From: an uncultured Candidatus Saccharibacteria bacterium
GTDB taxonomy: Bacteria > Patescibacteriota > Saccharimonadia > Saccharimonadales > Saccharimonadaceae
DNA: 32,499 bases
NCBI GenBank assembly: GCA_947304335.1
Contig: CAMZAW010000005.1
Coordinates: 1 to 32,499, forward strand
Direction of reading: 5' to 3'
Part shown: positions 1 through 6,646 of the stretch, in pieces
Layout: the number at the start of each line of letters is the position of its first letter
Numbering within the stretch: position 1 is the first letter of the stretch
Position numbers and translations under genes: made by a program
The notes under the pieces: generated by a model
Seen by the model: only the letters and a program-made list of their open reading frames with translations
What the model was told of the DNA's origin: nothing
The model's database searches: none

Positions 1-8
1 GGAACTTA

Positions 9-2138
9 ATGAACTTAAAAGAAGAAGAACGCCGTGCGCGTCTTTTAAAGATGCGTGCTGAGAGGTTGCCGGACATCAAAAAGCAATTTGAAGAGGCACA
101 AAAACGCAATTTTAATTCAAACTTCGCGCCGGGTGGCAAAGATGCTAAACTCGTGGCAAAACCAGCCAAGAAAGCTGCCACCAAAGCCACCAAGGCCACT
201 AAAACCGTCAAGGAAACTGCGAAATCCAAAGCCAAAAGCGAGGCCGAAGCCCGCAAGGTTAATCTTTCTGTGAGCACCAAAAAAGGTGAGATGGTGCACC
301 ACCAACGCATGCTTAGCCAAGACGTCAATGCCCAGGCTACACAACATATTATTGGCGTACCAGTGAACAAATCTCGTTACAACGGTTACAATGGTGAACA
401 AGTTACGAACGCCAAACTTAAATCCGCCCGTCCTGATCCAGATGCCGTCCGCATTATCCCAATCGGTGGTCTCGGCGAGTTCGGCATTGGTAAAAATATG
501 ACCATTATCGAATACAAATCCGAAATGATCGTGATCGATATGGGCGTGCTCTTTGCTGGCGAGGATTATCCTGGTGTCAACTACATGATCCCAGATATTA
601 AATATCTTGAAGACAACATGAAAAATGTGAAGGCGATTTTGTTTACACACGCTCACCTTGACCACATCGGCGCCTGCCGCCATTTGTTGCCACAATTTAA
701 TCCTTTAATCCCAATTTATGGCACCGATTTTACGATTGGCATGATCAAAAAACAAATGTCTGAGCTTGAAGATGTGCCAGAATTGAACTACCAAGTCGTT
801 GATCCGTTTAAACACGAAAAATTCCAAGTTTCTGAACATCTTTCCGTTGAGTTTATTCATACTTTGCACTCTATCCCGGGCAATACCGCTATTGTGGTAC
901 GCACGCCAAACGGCTTGATTTATCTTTCCGGCGACTGGCGCCATGAGGAAAACCCAATGGGTCGCCAAACTGACTACGAGCGCATCGACGAAATCGTCAA
1001 AAACGAGGGAATCGACCTCATGCTCAACGAGTCCACCAACATCGACTCGCCGGGCCGCCACCCACACTCTGAATTTGACGTCGGCGACAGCCTTGGTAAA
1101 GTGATGGACCATTACGCCAACGGCCGCGTGATTATCTCTTGTTTCTCGTCACAGATTTCACGTATTGAATTAATCTTGAAAGAAGCCGCCGCTCGCGGCC
1201 GCAAGGTTGCTTTCTCGGGCTTCTCGATGATCAACAACGTAGAAGTCGCGCTTCGCGCTAAATCCATCAAGGTGCCAAAAGACACCATCATGAAGATGGA
1301 AGACATCATCAAATTGCCAGACGAAAAAGTTTGTATCGTTTGTACTGGTTCTCAGGGCGAGCTCAACGCTGTGTTAAACCGCATGGTGACCGGCGCGCAC
1401 AAGTTCATCAAAATCAAATCTACCGATACCATCGTGTTCTCGTCTAACCCAATTCCAGGCAACGAGCCACACGTGGTTTCTACCGTGGATGGCCTTCTAC
1501 GCGAAGGCGCCCAGGTGATTCAAAACGGCAAAACTCACCTTACCAACATTGGCCCGCTTCACCTTTCTGGTCACGCCTACTACGAAGATCACGTAGACTT
1601 TGTCACTCGTCTTCACCCAACCACCTACATGCCATACCACGGCGAGTTTTACATGCTTCAACACAACGCCGAGATGGCCGAAAACGTGATTGGTATTCCA
1701 AAAGACAACATTTTGATTGCTGATGATGGCGACGTGGTGGAATTCACTAAAGAGAAAAAGCTCCGCAAAGCCGGCCGTATTCACGTTGGCAACAAGCTCT
1801 ACGACGATGCCGACCAACCGGTTCACGAAGCCGTGATTAAAGACCGCATTCACATTTCGCGCGAGGGCATTTTCGTAATCGTCTTAACCTTGAATAAGAA
1901 AACCGGCCACCTTCTAAAGACGCCAGACATCGTATCGCGCGCGTTTATTTATCTCGATAACTCCGAGGAGCTGATTGGCAAGATTCGCCACTACCTCCGC
2001 CAAAAGACCGACAAGTCGATTTCTACCGACCCAGAAATGAAAGTCTTGAAAGAGGAAATCAAAGAAGATATCACGCATATTCTCTTTGACGCGACTGGCC
2101 ATACGCCAATCGTCATCCCTGTTATCAATAAAGTGTGA
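9..2138 (+). CDS. rnj: Ribonuclease J (metallo-beta-lactamase / beta-CASP RNase) with a long basic N-terminal tail
   Basis: RNase J matures and degrades RNA as a 5'-3' exonuclease and endonuclease in the cytoplasm. The metallo-beta-lactamase core starts near residue 145. Its zinc motif HAHLDH is at residues 214-219, and the late motifs LSGHA (His522) and PYHGE (His544) match the beta-CASP and C-terminal metal-site motifs of RNase J. The first ~145 residues are not part of the enzyme: they hold a Lys/Ala/Thr-rich stretch (about 49-85) like histone H1 tails, perhaps for RNA binding (inference). The ATG at 9 is the first visible start. No in-frame stop precedes it in the 8 upstream bases, so the true start could lie outside the window. 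The TGA stop (2136-2138) is shared with the tRNA-Leu promoter. Confidence 0.95.
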   Translation: MNLKEEERRARLLKMRAERLPDIKKQFEEAQKRNFNSNFAPGGKDAKLVAKPAKKAATKATKATKTVKETAKSKAKSEAEARKVNLSVSTKKGEMVHHQRMLSQDVNAQATQHIIGVPVNKSRYNGYNGEQVTNAKLKSARPDPDAVRIIPIGGLGEFGIGKNMTIIEYKSEMIVIDMGVLFAGEDYPGVNYMIPDIKYLEDNMKNVKAILFTHAHLDHIGACRHLLPQFNPLIPIYGTDFTIGMIKKQMSELEDVPELNYQVVDPFKHEKFQVSEHLSVEFIHTLHSIPGNTAIVVRTPNGLIYLSGDWRHEENPMGRQTDYERIDEIVKNEGIDLMLNESTNIDSPGRHPHSEFDVGDSLGKVMDHYANGRVIISCFSSQISRIELILKEAAARGRKVAFSGFSMINNVEVALRAKSIKVPKDTIMKMEDIIKLPDEKVCIVCTGSQGELNAVLNRMVTGAHKFIKIKSTDTIVFSSNPIPGNEPHVVSTVDGLLREGAQVIQNGKTHLTNIGPLHLSGHAYYEDHVDFVTRLHPTTYMPYHGEFYMLQHNAEMAENVIGIPKDNILIADDGDVVEFTKEKKLRKAGRIHVGNKLYDDADQPVHEAVIKDRIHISREGIFVIVLTLNKKTGHLLKTPDIVSRAFIYLDNSEELIGKIRHYLRQKTDKSISTDPEMKVLKEEIKEDITHILFDATGHTPIVIPVINKV

Positions 2139-2144
2139 TATAAT
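2136..2144 (+). promoter_or_regulatory. Extended -10 promoter of tRNA-Leu, overlapping the RNase J stop codon
   Basis: TG-A-TATAAT: the TGA is the stop codon of RNase J and TATAAT (2139-2144) is a perfect -10 box. Transcription would start near 2151, about 28 nt before the tRNA. The same arrangement occurs at 4901-4909. Confidence 0.6.
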
Positions 2145-2178
2145 TAGCGTGTATCCGCTCGTGGCGGATACACCATTT

Positions 2179-2263
2179 GCCCAGATGGCGGAATTGGTAT
2201 ACGCGTTCGACTTAAAATCGAATGGAGAAATCCGTGCGGGTTCGATTCCCGCTCTGGGCACCA
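2179..2263 (+). tRNA. tRNA-Leu (anticodon UAA)
   Basis: The acceptor arms GCCCAGA and TCTGGGC pair. The anticodon loop CTTAAAA puts TAA at 2213-2215. There is a long class II variable arm and a canonical T-loop (GTTCGATTC). The discriminator A at 2260 is followed by an encoded CCA (2261-2263). An intrinsic terminator follows at once, so the tRNA is a single-gene transcription unit. Confidence 0.97.
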
Positions 2264-2265
2264 AC

Positions 2266-2298
2266 AAGAGAGACGAGTGGTAAAGCTCGCTCTTTTTT
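2266..2298 (+). terminator. Intrinsic terminator of tRNA-Leu
   Basis: AAGAG and CGAG pair with CTCG and CTCTT (with a small internal bulge) around an 8-nt loop, followed by TTTTTT. It starts three bases after the tRNA CCA end. Confidence 0.7.
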
Positions 2299-2306
2299 GT
2301 TATACT
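2298..2306 (+). promoter_or_regulatory. Extended -10 promoter for the GT8-acyltransferase operon (leaderless)
   Basis: TG-T-TATACT ends 7 nt before the ATG at 2314, so the predicted transcription start falls on or next to the start codon. No Shine-Dalgarno sequence is present. The TG lies at the end of the preceding terminator's U-tract. Confidence 0.55.
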
Positions 2307-2313
2307 TTATTTT

Positions 2314-3129
2314 ATGAATATTCTATTTTGTGGCGACGAGGGAATAAAAGACGGTCTTGCGATGGCGATTTTGTCGCTAGTAAAGCACGTCAAAGAGCCG
2401 CTACATATTTACGTGCTCACAATTAATTACCAAAACTCGAAGCCTATCCCTGATAAAACCATAAGCACTCTTGACAAAATCGTAAAAGTGTGCTATAATG
2501 ATAGTTACGTACACAAAATCGACGCTACTGAGGTCTTTAAGCGTCGCCTTCCTAAAGCCAACATGAAATCTTATTTCACGCCGTGCTCGATGCTCAGGCT
2601 TTATCTTGATGAAATCCCAGAGCTGCCGAAGGATCGCCTGCTTTATCTAGACTACGATGTGCTTTGTCGCAAAGATCCGAGCGAGTTTTATCACATGAAC
2701 CTCGACAATATCGAAGCGGCCGGCGTGCTCGATATTTATGGCAAACATTTTTATCGCTACAACTTCCCTAAAAAAGACTACATGAACTCCGGCGTTTTGC
2801 TTTTTAATATGGCCGAGTGCGAAAAATCGCGCATCTTCCCGCGCGCGGTGGAGCTCTGCGCTAAGCGCCGCATGATGCTAGCGGACCAAGCCGCCTTGAA
2901 CAAAGTCATCAAAAAGCGCAAGTTAATGCCGCGCAAATACAACGAGCAACAAGACAAGCCAAAGGCCGACACGGTCTTTCATCACTTCTCCAACAATTTC
3001 AAATTTTTCCCAGTTTTTCATATTCAAAAAGTTAAACCGCACCAGGTAGAGAAAGTCCACAAGGTGCTCGGGCTTACCGAATATGATGATATAATTAAAG
3101 AATACGAACAAATTAAGGAGAAACTCTAA
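2314..3129 (+). CDS. Glycosyltransferase family 8 (LgtC/GspA-like)
   Basis: GT8 enzymes are retaining, Mn-dependent transferases that move a hexose from a nucleotide sugar to a glycan or lipid acceptor. The DxD metal/nucleotide-sugar motif is Asp113-Tyr-Asp115 in LYLDYDV. The downstream family signatures MNSGVLLFN and ADQ are present, and a C-terminal HHFSN segment supplies the late His motif. At 271 residues it is near the usual size. It has no signal peptide or membrane segment, so it acts on the cytoplasmic side. It is the first gene of an operon with an acyltransferase and a second GT8, which suggests glycolipid or surface-glycan synthesis; the substrate is unknown. Confidence 0.9.
   Translation: MNILFCGDEGIKDGLAMAILSLVKHVKEPLHIYVLTINYQNSKPIPDKTISTLDKIVKVCYNDSYVHKIDATEVFKRRLPKANMKSYFTPCSMLRLYLDEIPELPKDRLLYLDYDVLCRKDPSEFYHMNLDNIEAAGVLDIYGKHFYRYNFPKKDYMNSGVLLFNMAECEKSRIFPRAVELCAKRRMMLADQAALNKVIKKRKLMPRKYNEQQDKPKADTVFHHFSNNFKFFPVFHIQKVKPHQVEKVHKVLGLTEYDDIIKEYEQIKEKL
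2471..2499 (+). promoter_or_regulatory. Consensus-like promoter inside the GT8 coding region
   Basis: TTGACA (2471-2476), a 17-nt spacer and TATAAT (2494-2499) with an upstream TG, in the sense direction inside the coding sequence. It is the closest match to the consensus sigma-70 promoter in the window. It could supply extra transcript for the downstream acyltransferase and GT8, or be a chance result of codon choice. Confidence 0.35.
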
Positions 3130-3966
3130 ATGGCCAAGGCTATGATGTTCCAGGGGGATATTCCAGAAGAACAACGCATCTTCTACTACGAATCCGAAAA
3201 AGATGATCCAATCAAAACTAAAGAGCAGGAAAAATCCGGCCGCGTTGAATTGCCCGAGGGCTATGTTTATGTTCGCAAAAATCCGTTTGTCAGGCTCTAC
3301 TCGGCAATTTTGTATCGTGGCTTTAAGGTTTTTGCTCACTATTACGCGCATTTTTATCTTCACATGAAAGTCGAAAACCGCAAGCTCCTAAAGAAAGTCA
3401 AAAAAACCGGCTACGTAATATATGCCAATCACACCAACCCATTTCATGATGCCTTTTCGCCGGCAATTATTGCAACGCGTCACATCTACACAATTGCAAT
3501 TCCAGCCAACCTTTATGTGCCAGGCGTTGGCAAATATTTGCCATATCTTGGTATTATGCCACTTGGCTCTACGCCAGAACAAAAAGAGCAATTCCACGCC
3601 GCTATCGATTATCGCATTGGCAAGCAAAAGAACTGCCTCGTGATTTATCCAGAGGCTCACGTTTGGCCATATGCTACCAAAATCCGTCAATTCCCGCAGG
3701 GCGATCGTTCGTTTGTTTATCCAGTTCGCAATAATGTGCCAATTTTCACTATGACCACCACCTACCACAAATCCAAGAAAAAAGGCCAGGCCCGCCCAGA
3801 CATGACGGTCTATATTGATGGCCCATTCTACCCAGATCCAAAGCTAACAGACGACGAGAATCGTGCCAAACTCGCCAAAGAAGCTTACGATTCTATGGTA
3901 AAATATTCAAAGAAGAACAGTTATGAGTATTTTCAATACAGGAAAAAGTCTACTAAACAAAAGTAA
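3130..3966 (+). CDS. PlsC-type lysophospholipid / glycerol-phosphate acyltransferase
   Basis: PlsC enzymes acylate lysophosphatidic acid or related lipids at the membrane. The acyltransferase block is clear: ANHTNPFHDA (residues 99-108) carries the catalytic His101 and Asp107, and YPEAHVWP (173-180) stands where the PEG motif normally is. His and Asp are separated by five residues, not the textbook four (HX4D). I believe NHT-x4-D is shared by a Gram-positive-like subfamily, but I cannot verify this here. The ribosome site GGAG lies just upstream, at the end of the first GT8 gene, and the 3' end overlaps the next gene by 44 nt, so the three genes are one translationally linked operon. Exact lipid substrate unknown. 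Confidence 0.85.
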   Translation: MAKAMMFQGDIPEEQRIFYYESEKDDPIKTKEQEKSGRVELPEGYVYVRKNPFVRLYSAILYRGFKVFAHYYAHFYLHMKVENRKLLKKVKKTGYVIYANHTNPFHDAFSPAIIATRHIYTIAIPANLYVPGVGKYLPYLGIMPLGSTPEQKEQFHAAIDYRIGKQKNCLVIYPEAHVWPYATKIRQFPQGDRSFVYPVRNNVPIFTMTTTYHKSKKKGQARPDMTVYIDGPFYPDPKLTDDENRAKLAKEAYDSMVKYSKKNSYEYFQYRKKSTKQK

Positions 3967-4903
3967 AGTCATCCCGATTTTTTACACCATCAGCGATGAT
4001 TATGCGCCGTATGTGGCCTGCTCGATTGCATCGCTAATCGCTCATGCCGACCGCAAAAAATACTATCGTATTGTAATTTTGCACGACGGTTTGAAATTCC
4101 ATAATTACGTGCGCCTGCGCAATCTCGTCACCAAAAACTGCGAGATTCAGTTCCACCGTGTTTCGCACAGTATTTATCTCAAGATGATTATCGCTCACTG
4201 CGCCCGCAAAACCGGCGCCGGCGATTTTTATTCATCGGCAGTTTATTATTACCGTTCGTTCATCGCCCGGCTTTACCCGATTTACAATAAAGCCATTTAT
4301 GTGGATAGTGACACGGTATTCTTGAGCGATGTGGCCGAGCTTTTTGAAACCAACCTCGGCGACAATATCGTGGGTGCCGTCGTCGACAAAAAAGTTGCCG
4401 AAGTCAAACCATTCCGCGACTACGTCAAAAACGCGCTTGGTGTGCCGCACACAGAATATGTTAACTCTGGCGTACTGCTTTTAGATCTCAAAAAACTCCG
4501 CAAAATTCACTACCTCACTCAAATGATTAATCTCATCAACAAATATGATGCCAACCTCGTGGCGCCAGACCAAGACTACCTGAACGTGATTTGCAAGGGC
4601 AAGATTCTCCATCTCAAAGAAGGCTGGAACGCGGCGCCGGTTAAGGGCTTGCAACCAAAAAGTTCTAAACTATTGCACTACAATTTGTTTAAAAAACCAT
4701 GGCAAAGCGATGGCGTAGACGGCGAAGAAGTTTTCTGGGAAGCCGCCCGCAAGTCTGGCTACTTCAACGAACTCCAAAAGCAAAAAGCAAAATGTACGGT
4801 CAAAGACATTCGCATCAAAGAAGCACAAGTTGAGGCTTTGATCGCGAAAGCCGCCGAGCTCGCAAAAGTCAAAGAACCCCTCATCAAAAAAGATAATCTG
4901 TGA
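3923..4903 (+). CDS. Glycosyltransferase family 8, second copy
   Basis: Another retaining GT8 transferase, 326 residues. The DxD motif is Asp128-Ser-Asp130 (YVDSDTVF). Also present are VNSGVLLLDL, PDQDYLN and the C-terminal HYN...KPW segment typical of LgtC-like enzymes. It is only distantly similar to the first GT8, so it probably adds a different sugar or uses a different acceptor. The ATG at 3923 sits inside the acyltransferase gene (44-nt overlap). The C-terminal ~50 residues are Lys/Glu/Ala-rich and look helical. The TGA stop (4901-4903) doubles as part of the tRNA-Cys promoter. Confidence 0.9.
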   Translation: MSIFNTGKSLLNKSKVIPIFYTISDDYAPYVACSIASLIAHADRKKYYRIVILHDGLKFHNYVRLRNLVTKNCEIQFHRVSHSIYLKMIIAHCARKTGAGDFYSSAVYYYRSFIARLYPIYNKAIYVDSDTVFLSDVAELFETNLGDNIVGAVVDKKVAEVKPFRDYVKNALGVPHTEYVNSGVLLLDLKKLRKIHYLTQMINLINKYDANLVAPDQDYLNVICKGKILHLKEGWNAAPVKGLQPKSSKLLHYNLFKKPWQSDGVDGEEVFWEAARKSGYFNELQKQKAKCTVKDIRIKEAQVEALIAKAAELAKVKEPLIKKDNL

Positions 4904-4909
4904 TAAAAT
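4901..4909 (+). promoter_or_regulatory. Extended -10 promoter of tRNA-Cys, overlapping the GT8 stop codon
   Basis: TG-A-TAAAAT, where TGA is the stop codon of the upstream GT8 gene. The tRNA starts 13 nt downstream. It has the same design as the tRNA-Leu promoter at 2136-2144. Confidence 0.5.
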
Positions 4910-4921
4910 AAAACAAGGTAC

Positions 4922-4995
4922 GGCACTGTGGCGGAGTGGTTACGCAGCGGTCTGCAAAACCGCGTACACCGGTTCAATTCCGGTCGGTGCCTCCA
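4922..4995 (+). tRNA. tRNA-Cys (anticodon GCA)
   Basis: GGCACTG pairs with CGGTGCC (one G-U pair). The anticodon stem GCGGT/ACCGC closes the loop CTGCAAA, with GCA at 4954-4956. The T-arm is canonical (CCGGTTCAATTCCGG). Discriminator T (4992) is followed by an encoded CCA (4993-4995). The 3' end is absorbed into the hairpin at 4991-5021. Confidence 0.96.
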
Positions 4996-5021
4996 TTTTT
5001 TTATGAAATAAAAAAATGGAG
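4991..5021 (+). terminator. Perfect 14-bp inverted repeat that includes the tRNA-Cys 3' end
   Basis: The arm at 4991-5004 is the exact reverse complement of 5008-5021 with a GAA loop. The left arm starts with the last C of the acceptor strand and the TCCA end of tRNA-Cys, so the precursor's 3' end would be base-paired. There is an A/T-rich core but no U-tract after the second arm, so it may be a 3'-processing or stability element and not a classical terminator. Confidence 0.5.
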
Positions 5022-5022
5022 T

Positions 5023-5128
5023 CACCGGGCTGCGCCAACGGTGCCTCCATCTTGAAAAAAAGCACCGGGCTTCGCCAACGGTGCCTCCATCTTGAAAAAA
5101 GCACCGGGCTGCGCCAACGGTGCCTCCA
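5023..5128 (+). repeat. Three tandem ~40-bp repeats resembling the tRNA-Cys 3' end
   Basis: Units start at 5023, 5063 and 5102 (periods 40 and 39). Each reads CACCGGGCTKCGCCAACGG followed by TGCCTCCA, then in the first two an A-rich linker. Each folds as CACCG/CGGTG plus GGC/GCC around a 3-nt loop, ending in CTCCA. CACCGG at one end and CGGTGCCTCCA at the other match the T-arm and acceptor-CCA of tRNA-Cys just upstream. They look like degenerate copies of the tRNA 3' minihelix. Together with the RNA candidate that follows, this fills the gene-free stretch 4996-5465. Confidence 0.75.
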
Positions 5129-5142
5129 AATTCTTGAAAGTG

Positions 5143-5151
5143 TGCTATAAT
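5143..5151 (+). promoter_or_regulatory. Extended -10 promoter of the structured RNA candidate
   Basis: TG-C-TATAAT with TATAAT at 5146-5151. Predicted start near 5158, immediately before the hairpin at 5161-5189. No good -35 box is seen. Confidence 0.6.
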
Positions 5152-5157
5152 AAAGTT

Positions 5158-5405
5158 ATAAGAAAAGAGCCTCTAGGAAGCTCTCTTCTGTTGGGGATCT
5201 AACTAGTGAAAGCTAGTTAGATTTTTTCTTCGGTGCGGATTTACGCCTGGGAAGAAGAACGCATAGCAGATTAAACTGTATGGTCATCTAGCCTCCTTTC
5301 CGGCGACCTAGCTACCCTAGAAAAGCCGTTTAATGGCCACCTCACACCGCACGAACTGTATGGCTCCTGCGTCTTGGTCCATTAAAGCTCCGGTCCCAAC
5401 CACTG
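5158..5405 (+). ncRNA. Candidate structured non-coding RNA, family not recognised
   Basis: A strong promoter precedes a gene-free stretch rich in complementary segments. These are hairpin 5161-5170/5180-5189 (9 of 10 pairs), hairpin 5197-5206/5213-5222 (10 of 10, then six T), and nested long-range pairs 5190-5195/5395-5400, 5233-5238/5347-5352 and 5270-5276/5328-5334. Inside the last is a hairpin using CTAG 5288-5291/5308-5311 and GGT/ACC. AACTGTATGG occurs twice (5274, 5354). Two readings are possible: a ~70-nt RNA ending at the U-tract near 5227, or a ~240-nt RNA. I compared it with tmRNA, RNase P RNA, 4.5S SRP RNA and 6S RNA from memory and found no convincing match. It could extend a little beyond 5405. 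Confidence 0.4.
5197..5227 (+). terminator. Terminator-like hairpin inside the RNA candidate
   Basis: A perfect 10-bp stem (5197-5206 with 5213-5222), 6-nt loop and T6 (5222-5227). If it works as a terminator, the promoter at 5143-5151 makes an RNA of about 70 nt. If read through, it could act as a regulated attenuator. Confidence 0.6.
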
Positions 5406-5465
5406 TCATTATTAGCAAGCCGGAAACAAAAATACAACCCCCTCCACCCCAGTTAAGCGCAAGCC

Positions 5466-6026
5466 TTATAGCCAGTTGGCGTAAGCGGCGACTAAATCAT
5501 CGTCAAGAAGTGGTTCTGGCAAATTGTCCAAACTAAAGAACCTAAGTTCAGAACTTTCGGAATTTGCCATCAAATCCAAATCTTTTGTGTCAACTAATAC
5601 CAAATACAAATTCGAGTTGTTATAACAAACATCACCGTTTGGATAAACACGACGGCGGCCTTGGCCAGACACTACGTCAATTAAAAATAGGGAATCAGGC
5701 GAAACTTTGATGCCAGTTTCTTCAAATAATTCGCGCACGGCGGTGTCGCGCAAATCTTCGCCCAGCTCTTGGCAGCCACCAGGCAAGCACCACTCGCTGT
5801 TGTCGGAACGTTTTTCTAGCAAGATTTCACCGTTTTCATTTCGCACAATTACAGAAGAGCCAGTCTGGATAAACGGAATGTGTGAAATCCTTTCGTCAAG
5901 CGCCATTCTAAATAGCACCGGATAGCCGCCGTAGTTCGCACTTAAGTTTAAGATCTCGTCTTCGCTCAAATTTTTTATAATTTCCACAAATTCTTCGTGG
6001 GAGTAGTCACGCATTTTCTTGTACAT
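5466..6026 (-). CDS. NUDIX hydrolase
   Basis: NUDIX enzymes hydrolyse nucleoside diphosphates linked to another group, for example oxidised nucleotides or nucleotide sugars. The Nudix box is complete at residues 84-106: Gly84, Glu90, Arg98-Glu99, Glu102-Glu103 and Gly105 fit GX5EX7REUXEEXGU exactly. An N-terminal helical region of about 50 residues precedes the fold. Substrate cannot be predicted. The start at 6026 is supported by a -10 box (TATAAT) 6 nt upstream on this strand; the ATG at 6014 is an alternative. Transcribed divergently from the YgjV-like gene, with only 40 nt between the two start codons. Confidence 0.9.
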   Translation of the reverse strand: MYKKMRDYSHEEFVEIIKNLSEDEILNLSANYGGYPVLFRMALDERISHIPFIQTGSSVIVRNENGEILLEKRSDNSEWCLPGGCQELGEDLRDTAVRELFEETGIKVSPDSLFLIDVVSGQGRRRVYPNGDVCYNNSNLYLVLVDTKDLDLMANSESSELRFFSLDNLPEPLLDDDLVAAYANWL

Positions 6027-6032
6027 GCCTTA

Positions 6033-6038
6033 ATTATA
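6033..6038 (-). promoter_or_regulatory. -10 box of the NUDIX gene (leaderless)
   Basis: TATAAT on the minus strand, 6 nt before the ATG at 6026. No ribosome binding site fits between them. Confidence 0.5.
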
Positions 6039-6051
6039 CTATTATTTGAAG

Positions 6052-6060
6052 TGATATAAT
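6052..6060 (+). promoter_or_regulatory. Extended -10 promoter of the YgjV-like gene (leaderless)
   Basis: TG-A-TATAAT ends 6 nt before the ATG at 6067. It is back to back with the NUDIX promoter, so a single ~40-bp intergenic region carries two leaderless promoters. Confidence 0.6.
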
Positions 6061-6066
6061 TAAATC

Positions 6067-6588
6067 ATGCTTACGCTTAGTATCATTGCGCAGGTCGTGA
6101 GGGCTATTTCGGCGATTTTTTTGATTATCGCAGACCGCTCCAGCAACCGCAAAACGATGCTAGTTTTTAATGCGATTTACAACCTTCTAAACGGTGTGCA
6201 GTATTTGTTGCTCGGCGCAATTTCCGGCGCCATTAGCTCGTTTATCACGGTGCTTCGCAACGTGATTTTTTATCGTTACAAAAAGCGCGCGCCGCTCGCG
6301 GTGTTGCTCGTATTTTTCATCATCGTGATAGCGATCAACCTTGGCTCGGTGGACTCCTGGATCGCTATGCTGCCGATTCTGTTTGTCGTAATTTACAGCA
6401 CCGCGCTCTATATTGGCAACGTTTTTTGGATCAAAATCGCCGTCATCGTGGTATGCGTTCTCGAAATCATCTACGACTACGTGGTGGGCGCCTATGTTGG
6501 CATGGCGGTTTGCGCCCTCGATATTGTTTTCGTGTCGCTTAGCTTCAAGAACCTCAAAAAATCTAAAAAAGTTAGCAAGAAGAAATAA
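6067..6588 (+). CDS. YgjV-like inner membrane protein
   Basis: A 173-residue integral membrane protein with about five or six hydrophobic segments. The start AQVVRAISAIFLIIAD, the motif FNAIYNLLNGVQYLLLGA and the short loops resemble the YgjV family of small inner membrane proteins, whose function is unknown. The C-terminus ends in a Lys-rich cytoplasmic tail (KKSKKVSKKK). The start is fixed by the -10 box 6 nt upstream. Family assignment is from recognition of sequence pattern only. Confidence 0.7.
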   Translation: MLTLSIIAQVVRAISAIFLIIADRSSNRKTMLVFNAIYNLLNGVQYLLLGAISGAISSFITVLRNVIFYRYKKRAPLAVLLVFFIIVIAINLGSVDSWIAMLPILFVVIYSTALYIGNVFWIKIAVIVVCVLEIIYDYVVGAYVGMAVCALDIVFVSLSFKNLKKSKKVSKKK

Positions 6589-6619
6589 GACAATAGTTTG
6601 CCTCAGGAGCATCGTGTAG

Positions 6620-6637
6620 TAAAATTAAGCATAAGGA
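6620..6637 (+). promoter_or_regulatory. Promoter and ribosome binding site of the repeat-protein gene
   Basis: TAAAAT (6620-6625) as -10 and AAGGA (6633-6637) as a Shine-Dalgarno sequence 9 nt before the ATG at 6647, so this gene has a short leader. Confidence 0.4.
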
Positions 6638-6646
6638 ACACCAAAA

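Noticed and set aside
117-1112. Long open frames on the minus strand within RNase J (117-695, 705-1112)
   Set aside because: Shadows of a strongly conserved gene; no promoter or ribosome site and no domain content.
2136-4903. UGA recoding to glycine, as in some related lineages
   Set aside because: UGA ends RNase J and the second GT8 at the expected family ends, and no in-frame UGA is needed in any gene here.
5023-5128. Possible CRISPR-like short repeats
   Set aside because: Units are adjacent without variable spacers and match the tRNA-Cys 3' end.
5158-5460. tmRNA, RNase P RNA, SRP RNA or 6S RNA
   Set aside because: No tRNA-like T-loop or G-U acceptor pair, no credible tag frame ending in small hydrophobic residues, no GAGGAAAGTCC-type or GGAAGGAAGC-type core; the fit was forced in each case.
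5333-5536. 67-codon frame on the plus strand
   Set aside because: Lies across the RNA candidate and the 3' end of the NUDIX gene, no ribosome site, low-complexity Pro/Ser composition; judged non-coding.
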